NCBI GenBank assembly: GCA_965116335.1
Contig: OZ220677.1
Location: 992,001 to 1,056,000, forward strand
DNA length: 64,000 nt
Source of the DNA: G963663315 sp965116335
GTDB lineage: Bacteria > Pseudomonadota > Gammaproteobacteria > Arenicellales > Poriferihabitantaceae
Direction: 5' to 3'
The notes beneath the pieces are model-generated. The model was given only the letters and a program-made list of their open reading frames with translations. It was not told where the DNA came from and made no database searches. This document shows, one piece after another, positions 58,486 to 64,000 of the stretch. Position 1 is the first letter of the stretch. Each line of letters begins with the position of its first letter. A program made the translations under genes and the position numbers.

Positions 58486-59448
58486 TCAGAAGTCCATACG
58501 GACACCGAATACGTGGGTGGTATGATCCATATCTTTCTTGTCAGCATCATACCTTCGACCTTCGTACAGGAGTCCAAGACCACCACCCAGGCTGTGATAG
58601 ACACCCCACTTAACCTCACCGGGGTCGTTGCCCGGATCACTATCCATACCACCCTTATCAGCACTTCCCATACCGATCATGGCTGAGGTATTGCCGAAGC
58701 TACCGCCCGCCCATAGGTGGGTTGCGCTGATTTCAGGATCGTTATCATCATCCGGGTCATGTGACTGCTGTGCGACAGAAGCCCAGTAGTCACCCAGAGA
58801 GACCTTGATAGACCCACCTGTCATGCTTTTTCCATCTTTGGTATTGTCGATAGCCGCAGCCAGGGAGATATTGTCATTCACCGCAAAACTGGCACCTACA
58901 GCATGGCCATCACCCTGGCCGTCAGCAGCATCATCCATACGTACATCCAGTTCCAGAGAAACCGGGCCGAATGAATTGGAGTACTTGATGGTGTTGCCTG
59001 TGCGATAAGGCCCCCCAACGACACTACTGTATATGAGTGAACCAAGAGCGAACATAGGATCCATGGCCACACCTACACTATTGTAGTAGGCACTCCACTG
59101 CTGACCGAGATCAACGCTACCGAAACCACCGGAAACACCGACTTTAGCGAGACGGGTTTGTTTAATGGCGTTGCCGTCCCTATTATCTGTAGCCTTAGTT
59201 TTAGCGACATCTGAATCGACTTGAAATTCATATTGAGCAGAGACGGTCATACCGTTACCGACATCAGAACTGGCCTTGATGCCGAAGCGAGAACCAATAC
59301 CAACAAAGTCAGTCTTGCTGTCTCCCATTTCTGGATTGACGAGTTTGATGCCTTGATGGATACGACCATACACCGTCACATCCGCTTGAGCTGCAACGGG
59401 CGCCATAAGCGCTGCCGACACAGCGGTTGCAATAATTGTTTTCTTCAT
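58486..59448 (-). CDS. Gram-negative porin (paralogue 2)
   Basis: 320 residues. The signal peptide and first mature strand (M-K-K-T-I-I-A-T-A-V-S-A-A-L then D-V-T-V-Y-G-R-I-H-Q-G-I) match porin 3 almost exactly, and the C-terminus is R-M-D-F. G-F-G-S-V-D-L-G-Q-Q-W and the N-S-F-G-P-V-S strand are shared by all three porins. Loops with T-K-A-T-D-N-R-D-G-N differ. Oriented opposite to porin 3 across the Phd/ParE genes. Confidence 0.9.
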   Translation of the reverse strand: MKKTIIATAVSAALMAPVAAQADVTVYGRIHQGIKLVNPEMGDSKTDFVGIGSRFGIKASSDVGNGMTVSAQYEFQVDSDVAKTKATDNRDGNAIKQTRLAKVGVSGGFGSVDLGQQWSAYYNSVGVAMDPMFALGSLIYSSVVGGPYRTGNTIKYSNSFGPVSLELDVRMDDAADGQGDGHAVGASFAVNDNISLAAAIDNTKDGKSMTGGSIKVSLGDYWASVAQQSHDPDDDNDPEISATHLWAGGSFGNTSAMIGMGSADKGGMDSDPGNDPGEVKWGVYHSLGGGLGLLYEGRRYDADKKDMDHTTHVFGVRMDF

Positions 59449-59665
59449 CTTTTACCTCTTTGAGAATTATAGTTGTCGCTAATTCTTAACGAGGGATGAA
59501 GCAGCACATAACCCTCTGAAAGTAGACCGGAGGAAAATAAAATGACAGTGCTTGATACAATAACCTGAACTGAGTAACGTTCACGAGTAACGTTCACGAT
59601 TGACAAAACAAGGTGATTTTAATTAAAATGGTCATAATGATTAGCTTTTCGATGAGGTAGTTGCT

Positions 59666-59935
59666 ATGGAAACTCTCAGTGCCAGTAATGCCAAACGCGA
59701 GTTTGGCGAAGTACTGATCAAAGCGCAGCGTGCGCCGATCAGGATCAATAAGAACGGTAAGCCGATTGCCGTCATGCTGTCAGCGAGCGTCTGGGCTGAG
59801 GTTGAAGAAATGAAACGGCTTTTCCTGCAACAGGAAATCGATAAAGGCATCGCGGATATTCAGGCAGGCCGTGTATCCGACGGTGAGGATGTTCATGCCC
59901 GGTTAAGACGGCGCGTTCTGAATGCCAAGCTATAA
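59666..59935 (+). CDS. Phd/YefM-family antitoxin
   Basis: 89 residues. The N-terminal M-E-T-L-S-A-S-N-A-K-R-E-F-G-E-V-L fold and K-N-G-K-P-I-A-V-M are the family signature. The C-terminal part would wrap around the toxin. It overlaps the toxin gene by 14 bp. Two direct a-g-t-a-a-c-g-t-t-c-a-c units about 80 bp upstream, and ATTTTAATTAAAAT nearby, could be operator sites. Confidence 0.88.
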   Translation: METLSASNAKREFGEVLIKAQRAPIRINKNGKPIAVMLSASVWAEVEEMKRLFLQQEIDKGIADIQAGRVSDGEDVHARLRRRVLNAKL

Positions 59936-60224
59936 ATATAGTGCAGCAGCCGAAGCCGATCTGAACAACATTAGCGACTACACTACACAGAATTGGGGTG
60001 TGGAGCAAGCGTTCAAGTATATTGACGGTTTGGAAGACCGGGTAAAGTCCTTGACCGAACATCCCGCGATGGGTAGACCCTGCGACAACCTTTACAGGAA
60101 CTTGCGGACCTTCCCTTACGGGAACCATAATCTTTACTATATTGAAGATAAGTCCGGTATTACTGTTGTCCGGGTATTGCACGAGCGTATGAATCCAGCG
60201 ACGTATTTGGAGGAAGAACCGTGA
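59922..60224 (+). CDS. RelE/ParE-family toxin
   Basis: 100 residues. The pattern A-A-E-A-D-L-N-N-I-S-D-Y then F-P-Y-G-N-H-N-L-Y-Y and V-V-R-V-L-H-E-R-M is that of ParE-like toxins. ParE proteins inhibit gyrase; RelE proteins cleave mRNA; the class here is nearer ParE. Coupled to the Phd-type antitoxin by 14 bp. Confidence 0.88.
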   Translation: MPSYKYSAAAEADLNNISDYTTQNWGVEQAFKYIDGLEDRVKSLTEHPAMGRPCDNLYRNLRTFPYGNHNLYYIEDKSGITVVRVLHERMNPATYLEEEP

Positions 60225-60487
60225 TGAACACTTTTGAATTCAATGAAAAATAAATTTATTTGTGAAAATTGTTAATTTTTTGTAATAATTATGTATAATA
60301 TGTGGTAGAGTCGCGTTGTGATGGCTGAAAGACACATAAAAAGTCGGTCGAAATCACCGGATTCCCGGTAAATCGGGGTAGGTCAGGAGATAAAACCGGC
60401 GGAAAAGTGTCCAACAGAGCATTGCAACAAAATTTATATATAAATTTTTTTGTTTTGTATCAACTATAATTCTCACAGAGGTAAAAG
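60225..60487 (+). other. Long AT-rich leader of porin 3
   Basis: A 263-bp gap between ParE and porin 3. It contains very AT-rich blocks (60240-60305 and 60421-60460) and a GC-rich core 60340-60420 with ACCGG-ATTC-CCGGT hairpin potential. The TATAAT at 60465 and the shared GAGGT site are next to the ATG. I see no known riboswitch pattern. Confidence 0.4.
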
Positions 60488-61405
60488 ATGAAGAAAACAA
60501 TTATTGCAACCGCCGTGTCGGCAGCGCTTATGGCGCCCGTTGCAGCTCAAGCGGATGTGACGGTATATGGTCGTGTCCACCAGGGTATTAAACTCGTCAG
60601 CCCGGAAGTCGGAGACAGCACCACTGACTTTGTTAATGTTGGTTCTCGTTTCGGTATCAAGGCCAGTTCTGATGTCGGTAACGGTATGACCGCTTCCGCT
60701 CATTATGAATTCACCACCGACTCAGATGTACCTGGAGTCGGTGTTAAAAATACCCGTATTGCTACGGTCAGTGTTTCCGGTGGTTTCGGTAGCGTCACCC
60801 TCGGTAACCAGTGGAGTGCCTGGTACAACCAGGTCGGTGTACATGTAGACCCGACTTTCGCTGTGGGTGGAGCGCACCATATCGGCCCATTCCGTACCCC
60901 CAACACCATTAAGTACTCCAATTCATTCGGCCCGGTTTCTATGGAACTGGATGTTCGCATGGATGATTCTATGGATGGAAGCGGTGACGGCAATGCTCTC
61001 GCGGCCAGTTTTGCGGTCAATGACAATATCACTCTGGCTGCCGGTGTTGACAATACCAAAGATGGCGACAGTCTGACCGGTGCAGCCATTCAGGTCTCCA
61101 TGGGTAACTACTGGGCATCTGTTGCACAGCAGTCAAAAGACCCGGATGATGATAAAGCTGCCGAACCCAGCACGACCCAGTTGTGGGTAGGGGGTAGCTT
61201 CGGTAATACTTCTGCCATGATCGGTACGGGGTCGCATGACGATGATACGGGTATGATGGGTGGAGAACCGAGTGATGTCACTCTGGGTGTCTACCATAAC
61301 CTCGGTGGCGGTCTGAAACTGCTGTACGAAGGTCATAGTGCTGACTCGGATGGCATGGGTAGTGACAAAACTGCTCACCTGTTCGGTATTCGTCTGGACT
61401 TCTGA
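60488..61405 (+). CDS. Gram-negative porin (paralogue 3)
   Basis: 305 residues. Identical signal peptide to porin 2 and start D-V-T-V-Y-G-R-V-H-Q-G-I-K-L-V, C-terminus I-R-L-D-F. Shorter extracellular loops than porin 1. The 3' flank, including the terminator, matches that of porin 2, so a segmental inverted duplication is implied. Outer membrane channel; solute unknown. Confidence 0.9.
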   Translation: MKKTIIATAVSAALMAPVAAQADVTVYGRVHQGIKLVSPEVGDSTTDFVNVGSRFGIKASSDVGNGMTASAHYEFTTDSDVPGVGVKNTRIATVSVSGGFGSVTLGNQWSAWYNQVGVHVDPTFAVGGAHHIGPFRTPNTIKYSNSFGPVSMELDVRMDDSMDGSGDGNALAASFAVNDNITLAAGVDNTKDGDSLTGAAIQVSMGNYWASVAQQSKDPDDDKAAEPSTTQLWVGGSFGNTSAMIGTGSHDDDTGMMGGEPSDVTLGVYHNLGGGLKLLYEGHSADSDGMGSDKTAHLFGIRLDF

Positions 61406-61431
61406 TCCTTACGACCCAAACTGCTTCATCA

Positions 61432-61468
61432 AACCGGGTTGTGCCGTCAGGCACAGCCCGGTTTTTTT
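61432..61468 (+). terminator. Rho-independent terminator of porin 3
   Basis: AACCGGGTTGTGCC and GGCACAGCCCGGTT with a 4-base loop and a run of seven T. The near-identical hairpin lies behind porin 2. Confidence 0.93.
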
Positions 61469-61479
61469 ATGCTGGCAGG

Positions 61480-61660
61480 GAATGTCGATTTGTGGATTCC
61501 CGTTTCCACGGGAAAGACGGAATGATTACCAACCCGTTGTCGTAGGGGAGGGTCTCTGTGCCCTCCCGCGAATGTTGGAACAGATATCCACGATAGCGGG
61601 CACCCACAAGGGGCGCCCCTACGCATCGGTGATTGCAGATTCTGTATGGTTGTGGGTTTC
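61480..61660. repeat. Type A and type B intergenic repeats
   Basis: Type A hairpin at 61492-61519 (GATTCCCGTTTCCACGGGAAAG) and a type B pair 61540-61624 (GTAGGGGAGGG to GGCGCCCCTACG). They separate the porin from the recombinase gene. Confidence 0.72.
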
Positions 61661-61726
61661 TGGTTTGAACTATCCGGGGGTTTCAGTACAGTTCGTATTT
61701 TCATCAACAACAGTGAGGTACGAAAT

Positions 61727-62704
61727 ATGAACCGGATGAATGAGAACCTGGCTATGCAGACAGGGCTGCCAGTACCACTGGATACTGCGGGGATTAACCC
61801 CGAAGAGTGCAACGACCTGGCCGGAAGCGTCAGCCGATCCACTTCAGCAACTTATGTCAGATTGAATAAACGTATCCGCGACTGGCTGAAGACCGAGGGC
61901 CTGGAACAGCTTGACGATACGACAATGGCGGCGTTTGTCCGGGCACTGGAAGCAGAAGGGAAAGCCCCGTCCACGATTGAACAGTTTATTGCCGCCGCTG
62001 TATTTCGGGCAAAGACCAATAACTGGCAATCTCCGCGGGGTCGCAGGACGGAAGCCGCAGTTAAAAGGATACGCCGGGAGCATTCCAGTCGGGGACGAGG
62101 CCAGTCCGACCCCCTCACTGCGGAAGATGTAACGAGGATAATGGCGTGCGCCTGCGCCCCCCGTCCGGTCGGACGGGGTGGCAAGTATCGGGAAAGTGCG
62201 GAGAAAGCCACTGCAAGGGGACGGATTGACAAGGCCATGATCGGGCTGTTGTTCCAGGCTGGGTTACGGGTATCCGAACTGCTTGCCCTGCAATGGCGCG
62301 ACATACAGGAGTCCATGGATATGCCGGGAGCCTTGCTGATTCGTGTTCGGGCCAGCAAGACCAACCAGGCGGGTGACGAGACCGATATACGTCTGATCAA
62401 AAACGAATGCGCCAGTGCAGTAAAGGCCATCTCGGCGCCAGATGTAAAACCGGAGGCCTGGGTATTCGACGGCATGAGCAAGGCAACCGCCAACTATCGT
62501 GTGAAACAGATGGCAAAGTATGCCGGAGTGGAAGGCCGCATCACGACCCATTCCGGGCGCATCGGTCTGGCATCCGAGTTGACCCGGCGCGGCGCGTCCA
62601 TGCAGGAAGTCATGCTCGCCGGAAACTGGCGCTCATCGCAGATGGTGGCGCACTATAGTGCCGGGGCTACGGCAGAGCGCGGAGCGGTGGCGAAGTACCT
62701 GTAG
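61727..62704 (+). CDS. Tyrosine recombinase/integrase
   Basis: 325 residues from the ATG at 61727 (GAGGT 7 bases upstream); the frame from 61646 begins in the repeat flank. The N-terminal SAM-like core-binding domain includes T-S-A-T-Y-V-R. The catalytic domain has the first Arg in F-Q-A-G-L-R-V-S-E-L-L, H-S-G-R for the second His/Arg, a tryptophan in A-G-N-W-R-S-S, and the nucleophile Tyr in V-A-H-Y-S-A-G. All are in order, so it should be active. It ends the accessory stretch before bamC. Confidence 0.9.
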   Translation: MNRMNENLAMQTGLPVPLDTAGINPEECNDLAGSVSRSTSATYVRLNKRIRDWLKTEGLEQLDDTTMAAFVRALEAEGKAPSTIEQFIAAAVFRAKTNNWQSPRGRRTEAAVKRIRREHSSRGRGQSDPLTAEDVTRIMACACAPRPVGRGGKYRESAEKATARGRIDKAMIGLLFQAGLRVSELLALQWRDIQESMDMPGALLIRVRASKTNQAGDETDIRLIKNECASAVKAISAPDVKPEAWVFDGMSKATANYRVKQMAKYAGVEGRITTHSGRIGLASELTRRGASMQEVMLAGNWRSSQMVAHYSAGATAERGAVAKYL

Positions 62705-62769
62705 CACTTTCCCGGTATTATGTGGTAGCCTTGCGCCTACAATTTCACCTGAATTTCTGGTCATCAAAA

Positions 62770-63555
62770 GTGTATTTACCTGTTATCCGGTCGATTGCGA
62801 CCGCCACAGCGCTCACTCTGCTTCTGCTCATCTCCGGTTGCGGATCCTCCCTGTTCGAGTCGAACACCGAAGACCCCCAAAGCGGGCCTGAGGATCTCAA
62901 GAAACTGGACCCGGATGCGCCGAAGCACAGACCGCTGAAAACAAAAGCCAAAAAGCAAAAAGCCAGGCTGTACAAGCCGGCAACCACGGTATCACTCGAG
63001 ATCCCACCTGATCTGATCAACACGACTAATCAGACCGTGCTCGACAATCTGGAGGAAAGCAAACAGAATAAAATCAGGGTGCTGCCTGAAATAGTCGGTG
63101 CGAGAATCGTCAAAAAGGACGACATACACGGCCTGGAAGTCGACACCAATGTGGAGGCTGCCTGGGAAACCGTCACCCGATTCTGGGCTTTGAGCAATAT
63201 CAATCTGGTCGAGTACAACCCGGAAGCAGGCACCATGGAGACCGAATGGATCGAAAGTCCACAGGCAGAGGACCCGGAGGCATCCTATATCTCCCGGATG
63301 TCCAGAGACATACTCACCTCGCTGACCAAAGGCAATACGAGACTGGACAAATACCGGGTCCGGTTCGAGAGAATTTCGTCTGACCAGTCATTCCTGCATG
63401 TCGCCCATAGAGCCAGCGCGAGGAAAGAGGCCGCAAAAGTAAGCCAGAGAAAAACCAGCGAGTTCGAATGGGTCGAGCTATCCTCCGACCCGAACAGTGT
63501 AGCTGACTTCCTGCAACACCTGATACTGGTTTTTGACGACCCGGAATCCTCCTGA
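62770..63555 (+). CDS. bamC: Outer membrane assembly lipoprotein BamC
   Basis: 261 residues from the GTG at 62770; earlier in-frame GTG codons lack a signal sequence. The lipobox L-I-S-G-C is followed by a long disordered segment (P-K-H-R-P-L-K-T-K) and two helix-grip domains, with P-P-D-L near the start of the first. BamC is the NlpB subunit of the BAM complex that inserts outer membrane proteins such as the porins here. dapA, its common neighbour, is not adjacent; a recombinase is. Confidence 0.88.
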   Translation: MYLPVIRSIATATALTLLLLISGCGSSLFESNTEDPQSGPEDLKKLDPDAPKHRPLKTKAKKQKARLYKPATTVSLEIPPDLINTTNQTVLDNLEESKQNKIRVLPEIVGARIVKKDDIHGLEVDTNVEAAWETVTRFWALSNINLVEYNPEAGTMETEWIESPQAEDPEASYISRMSRDILTSLTKGNTRLDKYRVRFERISSDQSFLHVAHRASARKEAAKVSQRKTSEFEWVELSSDPNSVADFLQHLILVFDDPESS

Positions 63556-63575
63556 CAGACTGCGGAACAAGGCGC

Positions 63576-64000
63576 TTGCAACCGCATATTTTCATCCTGA
63601 TCACGCGGGGTGATACCGGCGGCGCCCAGCAGCACATCCTCAGCCTGATCCGCCACCTGCGGCATCGAATACGCTTTACTCTGGGCTGTGGGGAGTCGGG
63701 TTATCTGGTCACCCAGGCCGATAAAATGGGAGTTGAAACCATCATCGTCCCTCACTTGAAAAGGCCGATAGCGCCATTGACCGACATTCGATGTGTGCGG
63801 GCCTTGAGACAGATACTGAAGCGGGAAAACCCCGACCTGGTGCATCTGCACTCATCCAAGGCGGGAGTGGTCGGTCGTCTGGCAGCCAGATCCATTCACA
63901 TTAAATCCCTGTTTACCGCCCATGGCTGGGCATTTACCGAAGGCAGCGGCCTGGTCCGCAGAAGCTATGGTTTGATCACCGAGTGGATCATGGCCAGATT
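63576..64000 (+). CDS. Glycosyltransferase family 4-like protein (5' part)
   Basis: The frame from a TTG at 63576 runs to the window edge without a stop. It starts L-Q-P-H-I-F-I-L-I-T-R-G-D-T-G-G-A-Q-Q-H, the N-terminal GT-B pattern, then V-H-L-H-S-S-K-A-G and F-T-A-H-G-W-A-F. This is the acceptor-binding domain of GT4-type enzymes. It would transfer a sugar in envelope polysaccharide synthesis. The 3' end is outside the window. Confidence 0.82.
   Translation, partial: MQPHIFILITRGDTGGAQQHILSLIRHLRHRIRFTLGCGESGYLVTQADKMGVETIIVPHLKRPIAPLTDIRCVRALRQILKRENPDLVHLHSSKAGVVGRLAARSIHIKSLFTAHGWAFTEGSGLVRRSYGLITEWIMAR

Noticed and set aside
60300..60487. Possible riboswitch before porin 3
   Set aside because: There is hairpin potential, but no match to a known aptamer pattern such as the cyclic-di-GMP or cobalamin core.
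61727..62770. Right attachment site of an ssrA island near the recombinase
   Set aside because: No repeat of the ssrA 3' end (GGTTCAATTCC...CCACCTCC) was found around the recombinase gene.

Overview
The window looks like a gammaproteobacterial chromosome: an uncultured or poorly known lineage of moderate GC, rich in repeats. The evidence is an ssrA gene with an E. coli-like tag (ANDDNYALAA), the smpB/ratA/rnfH and bamC sets typical of Gammaproteobacteria, aceA-aceK, rraA, dksA, djlA, a TolC-type channel and three Gram-negative porins. I cannot name an order from sequence alone.

Layout. 0-5.6 kb: metabolic genes (acetoacetate decarboxylase family, cytochrome P450, glutamine-synthetase-like ligase), then a Pcm-like methyltransferase and TolC. 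5.6-14.2 kb: accessory zone with two DUF1640-like coiled-coil membrane proteins, duplicated coiled-coil PD-(D/E)XK nuclease-like genes, a degenerate Fic protein, HicAB, a phage-type lipoprotein, an AAA/PDDEXK_9 protein, and mosaics of palindromic intergenic repeats. 14.2-23.4 kb: an exported protein, 3-hydroxyacyl-CoA dehydrogenase, a ParA + AlbA_2 gene pair bracketed by direct repeats, two tiny membrane proteins, tRNA-Lys, an MttB-family methyltransferase, a GlcG-like protein, and an AAA ATPase + DUF4276 pair. 23.4-25.1 kb: repeats around an intact Fic gene. 25.1-39.1 kb: mostly housekeeping, namely CobT/CobS-like proteins, ferrochelatase, a CbiX-like chelatase, a flavin oxidoreductase and a TPP enzyme, aceA-aceK-rraA, dksA, rnfH-ratA, smpB, djlA and ssrA.

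39.1-62.7 kb, directly after ssrA, is a long accessory stretch: a GmrSD-like (DUF262/DUF1524) protein, a Doc-like toxin with a McrA-N-like partner, two near-identical 1377-bp insertion sequences with 17-bp target duplications, three DUF4143-type ATPases (one frameshifted) each preceded by a long inverted repeat, a tandem GFA protein, an AbiEii-like protein, a TPR-sulfotransferase, three related porins, ParD, Phd/ParE, a GIY-YIG protein and a tyrosine recombinase. The window closes with bamC and the 5' part of a glycosyltransferase.

The most unusual signals are the ParA-AlbA_2 cassette between duplicated promoter-side repeats, the long palindromes at the 5' ends of all three DUF4143 ATPase genes, and a set of recombination scars. 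The scars show that the nuclease-like and Fic families are actively duplicating and decaying here: a fused fic remnant, a 12-codon nuclease remnant feeding into a lipoprotein gene, and a nuclease fragment fused to an inverted gene fragment. No CRISPR array or rRNA was seen.
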